A stretch of 64,000 bases of DNA from Jidongwangia harbinensis (GCF_020216025.1 NZ_JAIWNC010000004.1:326135-390134), one strand, 5' to 3'. Positions 33,179 through 41,923 are shown, counted from the stretch's first letter. The notes: generated by a model not told the origin, from the letters alone. Made by a program: numbers and translations.

Positions 33179-34258
33179 TCAACCGAGGTAGATGCTGCGC
33201 AGACGGCCGACCTCGGCCATGCGCCGTTCGGCCAGCCGGTCGGCGGCCACCGCGGGCGGTACACCCTCGTCGTCGGCGAGGCGCAGGATCTGCCCGGTGG
33301 TGTCGAAGATGCGCGTCGCGCGCAGCTTGGCGCGCTCGAAGTTGAATCCCTGGATCTCGTCGGCCACCTGGATCACGCCGCCGGCGTTCACCACGTAGTC
33401 GGGTGTGTAGAGGATGCCGCGCTCCTCCAGCATCTTCTCGATGCCCGGGTGCGCGAGCTGGTTGTTGGCGCCGCCGGTGACGATCTTCGCGCGGAGCACC
33501 GGGACGGTGTCGTCGTCGAGCGCCCCGCCGAGCGCGCACGGCGCGTACACGTCGATGTCGGACGTGATCAGCGCGTGGGTGTCGGCGACCAGATCGATCT
33601 GCGGGTAGGTGGTCCGGGCCCAGTCCAGCGCGGCCGGATTGACGTCGGTGGCGAGCACCGACGCACCGTCATCGATCAGATGCCCGGCCAGGTACTTGCC
33701 GACCTTGCCGAGGCCCGCGATGCCGACCCGGCGGCCGGCCAGGGTGGGGCTGCCCCAGGTGTGCTCGGCCGCGGCCCGCATGCCCTGGAAGACGCCCCAG
33801 GCGGTCAGGATGGAGGAGTCGCCGGCGCCGCCGTGCTCGACGCTGCGGCCGGTGACGAACGTCGTCTCGCGGGCCACCACGTCCATGTCGGCGACGTAGG
33901 TGCCGACGTCGCACGCGGTGTAGTAGCGGCCGTTCAGCGACTGGACGAACCGGCCGTAGGCGCGCAGCAGCGCCTCGCTCTTGAGCTGGGCGGGATCGCC
34001 CCAGATGACCGCCTTGCCGCCGCCGAGGTCGAGACCGGCCAGCGCGTTCTTGTAGGCCATCGCCCGGGACAGGTGCAGCGCGTCGGTGACCGCCGCCTCT
34101 TCGCTCTCGTACGGGTAGAACCGGGTGCCGCCCAGCGCCGGCCCGAGGGCCGTGGAGTAGATGCCGATGATCGCCTTCAGGCCGGTCTGCCGGTCCTGGC
34201 AGAAGACGACCTGCTCGTGACCCGCGGCGTCGCTGCCGCTCGTGTCGAACACGCCCAT
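33179..34258 (-). CDS. vdh: Valine (branched-chain amino acid) dehydrogenase
   Basis: NAD-dependent deaminase of the Glu/Leu/Phe/Val dehydrogenase family that feeds branched-chain keto acids to fatty acid and polyketide precursors. Family blocks present are [10 protein letters not shown], the catalytic Lys segment [32 protein letters not shown], the NAD fold [17 protein letters not shown] and [33 protein letters not shown]. Length 359 with the ATG at 34258, which has AGGGAGAG upstream; an ATG 21 nt earlier is possible. The Streptomyces vdh gene also sits between purM/DUF3073 and bldC, as far as I recall. Confidence 0.92.
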   Translation of the reverse strand: MGVFDTSGSDAAGHEQVVFCQDRQTGLKAIIGIYSTALGPALGGTRFYPYESEEAAVTDALHLSRAMAYKNALAGLDLGGGKAVIWGDPAQLKSEALLRAYGRFVQSLNGRYYTACDVGTYVADMDVVARETTFVTGRSVEHGGAGDSSILTAWGVFQGMRAAAEHTWGSPTLAGRRVGIAGLGKVGKYLAGHLIDDGASVLATDVNPAALDWARTTYPQIDLVADTHALITSDIDVYAPCALGGALDDDTVPVLRAKIVTGGANNQLAHPGIEKMLEERGILYTPDYVVNAGGVIQVADEIQGFNFERAKLRATRIFDTTGQILRLADDEGVPPAVAADRLAERRMAEVGRLRSIYLG

Positions 34259-34379
34259 GGCTGCTGCTCTCCCTGACATGTCGGTGCCCTCGTGGGGCCG
34301 CTGGTCCGACGGGGTGTGCCGGATTAGAAGCGAGCCTAGTCGCGGCCGACTGCACCGCAGCGGAGCAAGGGCCGGGAGG

Positions 34380-34402
34380 CGCGACCGAATCGATCGGTCG
34401 CG
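34380..34402. promoter_or_regulatory. Inverted repeat between vdh and its divergent neighbour
   Basis: A perfect 9-bp inverted repeat with 5-nt spacer (34380-34388 with 34394-34402) lies in the 211-bp divergent intergenic region. The dyad spacing fits an operator for a dimeric regulator. A TAGGCT element for vdh lies near 34340 on the minus strand. Confidence 0.4.
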
Positions 34403-34469
34403 TATCTGACGGCTCGATTGGCTGAGCGCGGGAAGTCAACGCACCGGCATTTCGTGAAAGGATCGCGCC

Positions 34470-35309
34470 GTGCCGTCACTGTTCGCGTCGTACCTGCGGG
34501 TTTACGAACCACTGACCGCCTTCGACCGGGACCGGCAGGTCTTCTGGCGCCGTTACGCCCGGGAGGGCCGCGCGCTGGGGCCGGTCGAGGGCCCGGTGAA
34601 ACAGCGCACCGCCGTGCTGGAGGCGCTCGGCGCGGGCTGGACCAGGCTGCCCGATCTGCCCGACGAGGCGTACGTGCTGGAGTGGGGCGACGCCCTGTTG
34701 GTCTGCCCCTGGAATCTGCGCCTGCGGGTCGCCGAGGCCGCTCTCAGCGCCCGGGACGGGGTGCCCAGCGTGCTGGCCGACGCGTTCGTGCCGCCGGTGC
34801 TGGCCGGACAGGCCAAGGCGGTGGTGGAGGACTGGCGCAGCGGGGCGCGGGTGCTCGAGCGCGGAGTGCCCCGGGTGCACGAGCAGATCGCCACCTGGGG
34901 CGTACCCCTGCGGTGGTTCGCGTTCGTCGATCTGGACGAGCGGGAGATCGCGCTGACCGGGGAGCGGCGCACGCTGGTGTACCGCACGGAGATCTCCAAG
35001 GCCCGCCGGCGGGCGCACCGCGCGGTGTCGGTGTTGCGGAAGTCGCTGGGCGACGCGCCGATCACCGAGGCGGTCGAGGAGGGGACCCGGTGGCTGGAGG
35101 AGTTCCATCCCCGCTCGGTGGTGGAACTGGACTACGGCGGACTGGTGGATCTTCTGCCGGACGAGAATCTGGCACAGGACGATTCGCCGGGACTGGTGGC
35201 CGCGGGCTTGACCGCATTGGCGCGCGGCGATGCGGACGCGGCTACCGAGGCGTACGAGAAGCTGGTCGCCCGATGGCGTGCCGTGCAACTTCTGGAACGC
35301 TGCAACTAG
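34470..35309 (+). CDS. Conserved hypothetical protein next to bldC
   Basis: A 279-residue soluble protein beginning MPSLFASYLRVYEPLTAF and containing a basic patch SKARRRAHRAVSVLR (about residues 175-189) and the segment EEFHPRSVVELDYGGL (about 209-224). It appears to be the homologue of the unknown gene that separates vdh and bldC in Streptomyces (SCO4090, from memory). No catalytic motif is evident. GTG start at 34470. Function unknown; linkage to bldC is conserved, which may hint at a developmental or DNA-related role (inference). Confidence 0.75.
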   Translation: MPSLFASYLRVYEPLTAFDRDRQVFWRRYAREGRALGPVEGPVKQRTAVLEALGAGWTRLPDLPDEAYVLEWGDALLVCPWNLRLRVAEAALSARDGVPSVLADAFVPPVLAGQAKAVVEDWRSGARVLERGVPRVHEQIATWGVPLRWFAFVDLDEREIALTGERRTLVYRTEISKARRRAHRAVSVLRKSLGDAPITEAVEEGTRWLEEFHPRSVVELDYGGLVDLLPDENLAQDDSPGLVAAGLTALARGDADAATEAYEKLVARWRAVQLLERCN

Positions 35310-35347
35310 CTGGGAAAACAGGACGAACGGGCACGGATCGGCGCCCT

Positions 35348-35361
35348 TGGGAGCGCTCCCG
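35348..35361. promoter_or_regulatory. CebR/CelR-type palindromic operator candidate
   Basis: The sequence TGGGAGCGCTCCCG contains a perfect 12-bp palindrome and matches 13 of 14 positions of the CebR/CelR box known from Streptomyces and Thermobifida (TGGGAGCGCTCCCA), which is bound by a LacI-family cello-oligosaccharide regulator. It lies 39 nt past the previous gene and 228 nt upstream of bldC. Confidence 0.5.
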
Positions 35362-35589
35362 AGGCGAACACTCTTCGTAATCGGCAACGTCCGAAGCGTG
35401 ATTTTAGGTCCAAACAAGACACTTTCTGGCGTAGAAAACATGCATAAATCGGGCATGCTTCAACCGTCTATCTAGGGACGTTCGGCCGTTCGGCCCATGT
35501 CGGACATCGGGGACTAGCCGGACCATGAGAGACGCACCGGCCGGCGGGACCCCGGCCGATGTCTTTAGGTACCTGTGGAGGAGTGACCG

Positions 35590-35799
35590 ATGGCATCGCG
35601 TACGCACGATCCTGAGCCGTTACTGACCCCGGCCGAGGTGGCGTCGATGTTCCGTGTCGACCCGAAGACCGTCACCCGGTGGGCGAAGGCGGGCAAGCTC
35701 AGCGCAATCAGAACGCTGGGCGGGCACCGCCGCTACCGGGAGTCGGAGGTTCGCGCCCTGCTGCAAGGACAGATTCCCACGCAGCGTCAGGGCGACTAA
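35590..35799 (+). CDS. bldC: Developmental regulator BldC
   Basis: A 69-residue DNA-binding protein made of a single MerR-type winged helix-turn-helix. The motif LLTPAEVASMFRVDPKTVTRWAKAGKLSAIRTLGGHRRY is essentially the BldC consensus; no effector domain exists. In Streptomyces BldC binds AT-rich direct repeats cooperatively and holds back entry into sporulation. GGAGGAG precedes the ATG. The 280-bp upstream region is long and relatively AT-rich at 35398-35460, compatible with complex control or autoregulation. Confidence 0.97.
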   Translation: MASRTHDPEPLLTPAEVASMFRVDPKTVTRWAKAGKLSAIRTLGGHRRYRESEVRALLQGQIPTQRQGD

Positions 35800-35882
35800 C
35801 GGACCCGCAGTCGGCCGAAAGATCGTTGCAAGGGGCGAGCGCTGGGGAAGGCGATCGCCCCTTCTTCGTTTCTTCGACCGTG

Positions 35883-36656
35883 ATGGAGCCACTCATCGGA
35901 GACGTCTTCGGCGAGATGATCCGCGACGCGTACGCCGTGCGCACCGGGGTCGGACCGCGTCCGCTCGCGGGCGGCCGGGTACCCCGGCCGGTCATCGAGA
36001 TCATCGAGCGCGACGACGGCCTGATCAACGGCGCGCCGGCCGATCACTACCTGGATCAGCCGGACGACTGGGCGGCGCACGACCACCGTGCCCTGCGGCT
36101 GTGCCGGGGGCGGGTGCTGGACGTCGGCATGGGCGCCGGCCGGATCGCGCTGGAACTGCAGCGCCGCGGCATCGCGGTGACCGGGCTGGACACGTCGCGC
36201 GGCGCGATCGAGGTCGCCCGCCACCGGGGCGTCCGGGACACGGTGCTGACCACGGTCGACGAGTACACCCGGGCGGCCGTCCGGTACGACACCTTCCTGC
36301 TGCTCGGCAACAACCTGGGCCTGCTGGAGGGCCCCGAGCGGGCGCCGGTGTTCCTGCGCGCCCTCGCGGCGCTGGCCCGGCCGGGTGCCCGGATCGTCGC
36401 GCACGGCACCGACCCGTACGGCACCACCGATCCGCTGCAGGTCACCTACCACCGGCGCAACCGGGAGCGGGGCCGCCTCGGCGGGCAACTGCGGCTGCGG
36501 CTGCGGTACCGGCAGCTCGCCACCGGCTGGTTCGACTACCTGGTCTGCTCGGCCGGCGAGCTGGAGTCGCTGGTGGCCGGGACCCCGTGGCGCCTGAACT
36601 CGATCGACGACGCCGACCGGCCGTACTACCTTGCCGTCATGGAGCTCACCGGATGA
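35883..36656 (+). CDS. Class I SAM-dependent methyltransferase
   Basis: A 257-residue Rossmann methyltransferase. Motif I is VLDVGMGAGRIALEL (about residues 80-94), the acidic residue after strand 2 is GLDTSRGAIE, and motif IV-like DTFLLLGNNLGLLEG follows. The substrate is unknown. No good ribosome-binding site precedes the ATG at 35883; a GTG 3 nt before is equally possible. It overlaps the KptA gene by 4 nt (ATGA), so the two are coupled. Confidence 0.8.
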   Translation: MEPLIGDVFGEMIRDAYAVRTGVGPRPLAGGRVPRPVIEIIERDDGLINGAPADHYLDQPDDWAAHDHRALRLCRGRVLDVGMGAGRIALELQRRGIAVTGLDTSRGAIEVARHRGVRDTVLTTVDEYTRAAVRYDTFLLLGNNLGLLEGPERAPVFLRALAALARPGARIVAHGTDPYGTTDPLQVTYHRRNRERGRLGGQLRLRLRYRQLATGWFDYLVCSAGELESLVAGTPWRLNSIDDADRPYYLAVMELTG

Positions 36657-37213
36657 GCGCGCTGACCCGCGAGCAGGTGCGGATGAGCCGCCGGATCTCG
36701 ATGATCCTGCGGCACCGGCCGGAGAGTGCCGGCCTCACGCTCGACCCGCAGGGCTGGGTGCCGGTCGCCGACCTGCTGGCCGTGCTCCGGATCGAGCGCG
36801 GTGAGCTGGACGCGATCGTGGCCGGCAACGACAAGTCCCGGTTCGCCGTCGCGGCCGGTCCGGACGGCGTCGACCGGATCCGGGCCAGCCAGGGCCACTC
36901 CCGGCGGGTCGACGTCGATCTCGGCCTGCCACCCGCCGAACCGCCCGGGGTGCTGTACCACGGCACGCCGTCCGCGAACCTGCCGTCGATCCTGCGTGAC
37001 GGGCTGCGGCCGGGTAGCCGCCACCACGTCCACCTCTCGCCGGACGTCGCCACCGCGCTGGTGGTCGGCCGGCGGCGGAGTGCCGACGTGGCCGTTCTCC
37101 GGGTCGACTCGGCCGCGATGGCCGCCGCGGGGCACGTCTTCCACCGCAGCGCCAACGGAGTCTGGCTCACGACCGACGTGACTACGGAGTACCTGAGCGT
37201 CGATCACCGCTAA
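36653..37213 (+). CDS. kptA: RNA 2'-phosphotransferase (KptA/Tpt1 family)
   Basis: A 186-residue enzyme that in yeast moves the splice-junction 2'-phosphate of tRNA to NAD, forming ADP-ribose 1'',2''-cyclic phosphate. Family features are SRRISMILRHRPE (catalytic Arg/His region near residue 18), ASQGHSRRVDVDL (about 78-90), LYHGT (about 101), LRPGSRHHVHLS (about 117-128) and a final Val-rich strand. The bacterial substrate is unknown, since these bacteria lack the yeast splicing pathway. Start coupled to the methyltransferase stop. Confidence 0.88.
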   Translation: MSALTREQVRMSRRISMILRHRPESAGLTLDPQGWVPVADLLAVLRIERGELDAIVAGNDKSRFAVAAGPDGVDRIRASQGHSRRVDVDLGLPPAEPPGVLYHGTPSANLPSILRDGLRPGSRHHVHLSPDVATALVVGRRRSADVAVLRVDSAAMAAAGHVFHRSANGVWLTTDVTTEYLSVDHR

Positions 37214-37222
37214 CTTAGAGGT

Positions 37223-37786
37223 ATGGGGACGGTTACCCGGCGTCAGCTGACGAACGTCCTCGCCGCGCTCTCGATCGTCCTGATCCTGGCCGGCCTGGCG
37301 TTCGGGCTGCCCGCCCTGAACCGTGCCCTGCCCGCCGACCGGTCGATCGCCGCGGACCGGCCGTTCCGGATCGGCGCCGGTGTCTCGGTCCGCCCGCCGC
37401 CCGGCGCGGTCCTCGACGTCACCGGCACCCGGCCCGGCGCCACCGATGCCACCGCGCTGTTCCGGATCGGGCCGGTGCAGTACGCGATCTCGGTCCGGCC
37501 GTACGACGGGACGCTCACCTCGGCCGCCGCCCGGCTGCGCCAGCGGATCACCGACACCTCCGGATACCAGGTCACCGGTGCCCAGCTCGCGGTCGCCACC
37601 GCGTCCGGGCTGGCCGGCCTGCAGGGCGGGTACGCCGCACCCGGCCGCGGCGGCCGGTACGCCGTCTTCCTCGCCGAGGGCCGCACCATCGAGGTCACGG
37701 TCAGCGGTGCCGACCTGGACCTCGGCAACACCCTCCCGGCGATCGAGGCCAGCACCCGCACGCTGCGCTACGAGCGGGGTCGATGA
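37223..37786 (+). CDS. Single-TM hypothetical protein
   Basis: A 187-residue protein with one N-terminal membrane helix (LTNVLAALSIVLILAGLAFGLPAL, about 9-32) and an extracytoplasmic domain with alternating strands (GAGVSVRPPPGAVLDV, ALFRIGPVQYAISV). It begins 9 nt after kptA and overlaps the PrsW start by 4 nt, so it is probably a partner or substrate of the protease gene (inference from coupling only). No family recognised. Confidence 0.7.
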   Translation: MGTVTRRQLTNVLAALSIVLILAGLAFGLPALNRALPADRSIAADRPFRIGAGVSVRPPPGAVLDVTGTRPGATDATALFRIGPVQYAISVRPYDGTLTSAAARLRQRITDTSGYQVTGAQLAVATASGLAGLQGGYAAPGRGGRYAVFLAEGRTIEVTVSGADLDLGNTLPAIEASTRTLRYERGR

Positions 37787-39102
37787 CCGTGCCGCGACTC
37801 CGCCGGGCACGCCGCACGCGGCGGACCACCGCGGTACAACCGGCGCCGCGCGGGACCGGTGCGGACCGGATGCTCCGGCAGCCCGCCTTCTGGATCATGA
37901 TGGCCGTGCTGGTCGCGGGCGCGGCCCGGATGGCGGTCGTGGGCGGCCGGTTCGTCGGCGTCTACCCGTTCGCCACGGCGGTCGCGGTGGCCCTGTTCGC
38001 GCTGCTCGCCGTGCCGTTCTGGCTGTTCGTGTCGGAACTCGACTTCCTGGAACGCGAGCCGATCGCGCTGCGGGTGCTGGCGTTCGCGTGGGGCGGCCTG
38101 GTCGCCACCTCGGTGTCCCTCGCCGGCAGCGAGGCGCTCGACGACCTGGTCGCCAAGCTGGGTTCGCCGGAACTCGCGGCCGGATGGGGCGCGGCGCTGG
38201 CCGGGCCGACGGTCGAGGAGATCGCCAAGACGCTCGGCGTGGTGGCGATCGTGCTGATCGCCCGGAACCAGATCAACAGCGTGCTGGACGGCGTCGTCTA
38301 CGGGGCCCTGGTCGGGCTCGGCTTCCAGATCGTCGAGGACGTGGTGTTCGCGCTCGGAGCGGTGGCCCTGGCCGGGCGCGGAGACGACGTCCAGCCGGTG
38401 GTCGCCACGTTTCTGCTGCGCGGCTTCCTGTCCGGGATGTGGAGTCACACCCTGTTCGGCGCGCTCGCCGGGGCCGGCCTGGGTTACCTCGTGGTGCGCG
38501 CCGACCGCCCGCCGGCGAACCGGGTCGGCGTGGCCGTGCTCGCCGTGCTCGGCGCCTGGGCGTCCCACGTGCTGTGGAACTCGCCGCTGCTCGGGGACGG
38601 CCTGGGCGGCGGCGCCGCGGCGCTGCTCGCCGTACTCCTGCTCAAGGGCCTGCCGCCGTTGCTGCTGATCCTGCTGCTGGTGCGGTCCGCGCACGACCGG
38701 GAGGCGGACTACTACGTCGGCCAGCTCGCCGCGCTGGACGACCCCGAACTGATCACCGAGGGCGAGCTGGCCGTGCTCGGGTCCGGCTCGCGGCGCTCGG
38801 CCGCGCGCTGGTACGCCGGGCGTCGCGCCGGCCGCCGGGCCCGGACCGCGGTACGCCGGTTGCAACGCGCCCAGGCGACGCTTGCCGTCGAACTCAGCCG
38901 GGACGCCTGCAGCGTCTCGGACGGCTCGGTCGGCCGCTGGAGCGACGTGGTGCGCGAACAGCGCGACGTGCTGCGGTCGCTGGGCCACCCGGACGCGGTG
39001 GCCGGTACGCCCTCGTGGCGGCGGACGTTCTCACTGGCCGGCACCACCGCGCTGGCCGTCGCGGTGGTGTGGGTGGCGCTCACCGCGCTCGGCGGCGCCT
39101 GA
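37783..39102 (+). CDS. PrsW-family intramembrane metalloprotease
   Basis: A 439-residue polytopic protein of the PrsW/CPBP-related superfamily. Zinc-site motifs are AGPTVEEIAKTLG (Glu-Glu, about residues 145-157), GFQIVEDV (about 183-190) and the two His in MWSHTLFG and ASHVLWN. PrsW of Bacillus subtilis cleaves the anti-sigma factor RsiW; here the substrate is unknown, although the coupled single-TM protein upstream is a candidate. A basic cytosolic stretch of about 80 residues precedes one last TM helix. Confidence 0.85.
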   Translation: MTVPRLRRARRTRRTTAVQPAPRGTGADRMLRQPAFWIMMAVLVAGAARMAVVGGRFVGVYPFATAVAVALFALLAVPFWLFVSELDFLEREPIALRVLAFAWGGLVATSVSLAGSEALDDLVAKLGSPELAAGWGAALAGPTVEEIAKTLGVVAIVLIARNQINSVLDGVVYGALVGLGFQIVEDVVFALGAVALAGRGDDVQPVVATFLLRGFLSGMWSHTLFGALAGAGLGYLVVRADRPPANRVGVAVLAVLGAWASHVLWNSPLLGDGLGGGAAALLAVLLLKGLPPLLLILLLVRSAHDREADYYVGQLAALDDPELITEGELAVLGSGSRRSAARWYAGRRAGRRARTAVRRLQRAQATLAVELSRDACSVSDGSVGRWSDVVREQRDVLRSLGHPDAVAGTPSWRRTFSLAGTTALAVAVVWVALTALGGA

Positions 39103-39105
39103 CGC

Positions 39106-39354
39106 TCAGACCTGCGGCGGGATGCCGCCGTCGCCGTCGACCACGGCGTCCGGCGTACCGTCCTGGTCGAGGTCGACCATGGTGATGTCGACCTTGCCGT
39201 CGCCGTTGGTGTCGAACTGGAACAGGTCCGCCTTGCCGTCGCCGTCCGTGTCGGCCACCCAGACGTCCGGCTTGCCGTCGCCGGTGGTGTCGGTGGCGAT
39301 CAGATCGACGCGGTCGTCGCCGCGCGTCTCGACGGTCTCCTGGGGCTCGGTCAT
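39106..39354 (-). CDS. Small protein with tandem EF-hand-like calcium loops
   Basis: An 82-residue protein made almost wholly of acidic repeats of about 11-12 residues: DTTGDGKPDVW, DTDGDGKADLF, DTNGDGKVDIT, DLDQDGTPDAV and a last DGDGG. The DxDxDGxxD pattern is that of calcium-binding loops of EF-hand, dockerin and thrombospondin type 3 proteins. No signal peptide is visible, so it would be cytosolic. GAGGAGA precedes the ATG. Convergent with the PrsW gene, 3 nt apart. Function unknown. Confidence 0.75.
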   Translation of the reverse strand: MTEPQETVETRGDDRVDLIATDTTGDGKPDVWVADTDGDGKADLFQFDTNGDGKVDITMVDLDQDGTPDAVVDGDGGIPPQV

Positions 39355-39464
39355 GAACTGTCTCCTCGTCACCGGTCGGTTGGGTACAACGTAGGGCCCG
39401 GCCACCAACGCCGCGACCCGAGCCGGAGATGCCCAGAAGTAACCCGCGGGTAACATGGCTCGTC

Positions 39465-39878
39465 GTGGACACAGCAGCGAACCGGGCCATGATCGGGGCC
39501 AGTCCGGGTGGCGTACTCGGCGAACGGATGGGCATTCAGGTCACCGAGGCGTCCCCCGAACGGGTGATCGGCACGATGCCGGTGGAGGGAAATACCCAGC
39601 CGTACGGGCTGCTGCACGGCGGCGCCTCGTGCGTGCTCGCCGAGACCCTGGGATCGATCGGCGCGACGCTGCACGGGGCGACCGTGGACCGGCCGTTCCC
39701 CGTCGGGGTGGACCTGAATGCCACCCACCACAAGGCCGTACGCGGTGGCACGGTCACCGGGGTGGCCACCGCGGTGCATCGAGGGCGGACCATGGCGACG
39801 TACGAGATCGTGCTCAGCGACTCGGCCGGTGAGCGGGTCTGTACGGCGCGGCTGACGTGCCTGTTGCGCAGTGCGTGA
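39465..39878 (+). CDS. Hotdog-fold thioesterase (PaaI/YdiI-like)
   Basis: A 137-residue single-hotdog protein. YGLLHGGASCVLAETLGSIGA (His-Gly-Gly and catalytic Glu) and VDLNATHHKAVRGG are the characteristic blocks of the PaaI/MenI acyl-CoA thioesterase group. The acyl substrate is unknown; 1,4-dihydroxynaphthoyl-CoA or phenylacetyl-CoA-type substrates are usual. The GTG at 39465 has TAACAT 8 nt upstream, so a leaderless message is likely. Confidence 0.88.
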   Translation: MDTAANRAMIGASPGGVLGERMGIQVTEASPERVIGTMPVEGNTQPYGLLHGGASCVLAETLGSIGATLHGATVDRPFPVGVDLNATHHKAVRGGTVTGVATAVHRGRTMATYEIVLSDSAGERVCTARLTCLLRSA

Positions 39879-39924
39879 CCGTGCCCTCGCGCAAATCTTG
39901 ACGGATCCACGTACCTTTTCAGCT

Positions 39925-40317
39925 GTGACCGACGTACCACAGCACGCGTTCGCCGACGCGGCGCAGGTGTTGCACTGCGCCCTCAGTGGCGACTCCGACG
40001 CTGTGGTCGGCATGTTCGACGCCGTGGTGGACCGGTTCGGCGTCGTGGGGGCGTACGACGTGGCCTGGTGCCTGGCCGCCACCATGGTGGGCAAGGACGT
40101 GCCGCAGGGCGGTGCGTGGACGCTGGACTTCCCCGGCATCGACGACGCGCGGTACGACAAGCGCTGGGTCGCCCGGTTCGTCAGCGCGTACGTCAACGGC
40201 GACATCCCCACCGGCGAGGCGCTGTTCAGTGCCGCGATCGTCGACGGGCAGCTGCCGGACTGCCTGCTCGCGCTGGCCGGCTCCACCGTCGCGACGCTGC
40301 GCCACCGCGCGGCCTGA
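39925..40317 (+). CDS. Hypothetical protein (130 aa)
   Basis: A soluble alpha-helical protein of 130 residues (VTDVPQHAFADAAQVLHCAL at the start, then a Val/Ala-rich core with DVAWCLAATMVGK). No recognised domain. The GTG at 39925 is preceded by TACCTT at 7 nt, so translation of a leaderless mRNA is likely; an earlier in-frame GTG at 39871 overlaps the thioesterase gene. The DUF2786 gene follows after 7 nt, suggesting an operon. Confidence 0.65.
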   Translation: MTDVPQHAFADAAQVLHCALSGDSDAVVGMFDAVVDRFGVVGAYDVAWCLAATMVGKDVPQGGAWTLDFPGIDDARYDKRWVARFVSAYVNGDIPTGEALFSAAIVDGQLPDCLLALAGSTVATLRHRAA

Positions 40318-40324
40318 GCCCGGC

Positions 40325-41020
40325 ATGACGGACGCCCTGCTGGCCCGCGTCCGGAAACTCCTGGCCAAGGCGGAGGATCCGGCCTGCACCCCCGCGGAGG
40401 CCGAGGCGTTCACCGCCAAGGCCGCCGAGCTGATCGCGAAGTACGGCGTGGACCAGGCGCTGCTCGCCGCCGCCGACCCGGCCGCCGACCCGGTCGGCGA
40501 CCGGATCGTCACGGTGGAACCGCCGTACGCCCGGGACAAGGCCAGCCTGCTCGCCGTCGTCGGGCTGGCGCTGCGCTGCCGGGTGGTCCACCTGGACCGG
40601 CGCGGGCTGGCCCGCACGCATCTGTTCGGTCACGCCGCCGACCTGGAACGCGTCGAGTTGCTGTTCACCTCGCTGCTGGTGCAGGCCGCGCACGGGCTGG
40701 CCGCCGCGGTGGTGCCGTGGGGTGAGCACCCGGCCGCGTTCCGCCGCTCCTGGCTGGTGGGTTACACCGAGGCGGTGCGGGCCCGGCTGCACGAGGCCGA
40801 GGAGAGCGCCGCGGCCGGTGTGCCCGGCGCCGACCTGGTCCTGGTCGACCGCGCCGAGCAGGTGGAACGGCGGCGCGACGAGGTCTACCCGCGGCTGGCC
40901 AAGCTGGGCCCGCGCCGGCTGCGCGGATCCGGGCGGTGGCAGGGGTACGCGGCCGGCCGCACCGCTGACCTGGGCGGCACCGGTCCGGGCCTCACCACCT
41001 CGTCCACGCCCTCCGGCTAG
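40325..41020 (+). CDS. DUF2786 domain protein
   Basis: A 231-residue protein. The N-terminal 40 residues (LLARVRKLLAKAEDP then CTPAEAEAFTAKAAELIAKYGVD) are the DUF2786 signature, a helical hairpin of unknown function. The C-terminal part is charged and helical. It starts 7 nt after the previous gene and overlaps the convergent gene by 4 nt. Confidence 0.88.
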   Translation: MTDALLARVRKLLAKAEDPACTPAEAEAFTAKAAELIAKYGVDQALLAAADPAADPVGDRIVTVEPPYARDKASLLAVVGLALRCRVVHLDRRGLARTHLFGHAADLERVELLFTSLLVQAAHGLAAAVVPWGEHPAAFRRSWLVGYTEAVRARLHEAEESAAAGVPGADLVLVDRAEQVERRRDEVYPRLAKLGPRRLRGSGRWQGYAAGRTADLGGTGPGLTTSSTPSG

Positions 41021-41331
41021 TCGTCGCTGTTCTTGAGGTAGAGCGCCTTGGTGTACTGCGCGGCGGCCGCCTCGTTGTACATCGTCGCCTGGGACATGTA
41101 CCAGGTGTTGTCGGCCAGGGCCTTCTTCGCGGCGGTCATGCCGGACCACCGGATGTCCGCGTCCACTTCGCTCAGACCCCGCGCCTTGAACTGCCGGCGC
41201 ATCTGCATCTTGCCCTGACGGAACATCTCGGCCGCTTCCTCGGCCTGCTTCATGCAGGCCATGCCCTTCTGGCTGAGCGCCTCCGCCAACGTCCAGGCGG
41301 CTTGTTCCGCGGCGTTCTTGAATCTCAGCAC
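41017..41331 (-). CDS. Small helical hypothetical protein (104 aa)
   Basis: A 104-residue Ala-, Met- and Lys-rich protein predicted wholly helical (MLRFKNAAEQAAWTLAEAL, MACMKQAEEAAEMFRQGK, ending ALYLKNSDD). The GTG at 41331 is supported by GGGAGGAG upstream. It has the size of a helical-hairpin protein but no WxG motif. Function unknown. Convergent with the DUF2786 gene. Confidence 0.65.
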   Translation of the reverse strand: MLRFKNAAEQAAWTLAEALSQKGMACMKQAEEAAEMFRQGKMQMRRQFKARGLSEVDADIRWSGMTAAKKALADNTWYMSQATMYNEAAAAQYTKALYLKNSDD

Positions 41332-41485
41332 GTCGCTCCTCCCACCCTCGGCCGCCCATGATGGTGCCGGATACTGATACGTACGCAACGGGTTTGCCGG
41401 ACGGCTCGGTGTGCTGGGTGCACGAACGGTCAAACCGCACCGGCGGGTGACATGAATCGGCCCCCGATCGGGCACCACGGTTCGC

Positions 41486-41914
41486 ATGGCCTCCCTGACC
41501 GCATCCTCGCCGCCGCCCATGACCGAAATCCACTCATGGGTCCTGGACAGCCCGGGTCAGCTCCGGATCCTGCGCGCGTCCCTGTACGAGGCGCTGATCG
41601 GCAAGCCGTTCCCGGCCGAGGCGCAACTCGACGACGTACCGGAGAAGATGGTGCTGGTGGCGACGGAACTGGCCAGCAACGCGCTGCGCCACGGGCTGCC
41701 GCCGACCGTGGTCCGGCTCTGCCGGGCCGGTGACGACTTCGTCCTCGACGTCTCCGACCGCGATCCCCGGATCATCCCCGAGTTCGCCGAGGCCCGGCCG
41801 CCGGGCGCCGGCGGGATGGGCCTGCAGGTGGCGCGGAAGCTGGCGCTGGACATCGGCTGGTACGTGGCCGACCACACCAAGCACGTCTGGGCGAAGTTCC
41901 CGGCCGGGACCTGA
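41486..41914 (+). CDS. Anti-sigma-factor-type ATP-binding protein (HATPase_c)
   Basis: A 142-residue GHKL-fold protein like SpoIIAB/RsbW. The N box is ELASNALRHG (about residues 61-70), the G1-like box is LDVSDRDP (about 86-93) and the G2 box is GAGGMGLQVA (about 107-116). Such proteins bind a sigma factor or phosphorylate an antagonist. There is no sigma or antagonist gene adjacent, although the MEDS-STAS protein at 62 kb and the ECF sigma at 42-43.5 kb are in the window. ATG at 41486 or at 41519. Confidence 0.85.
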   Translation: MASLTASSPPPMTEIHSWVLDSPGQLRILRASLYEALIGKPFPAEAQLDDVPEKMVLVATELASNALRHGLPPTVVRLCRAGDDFVLDVSDRDPRIIPEFAEARPPGAGGMGLQVARKLALDIGWYVADHTKHVWAKFPAGT

Positions 41915-41923
41915 CCGGCCGGT

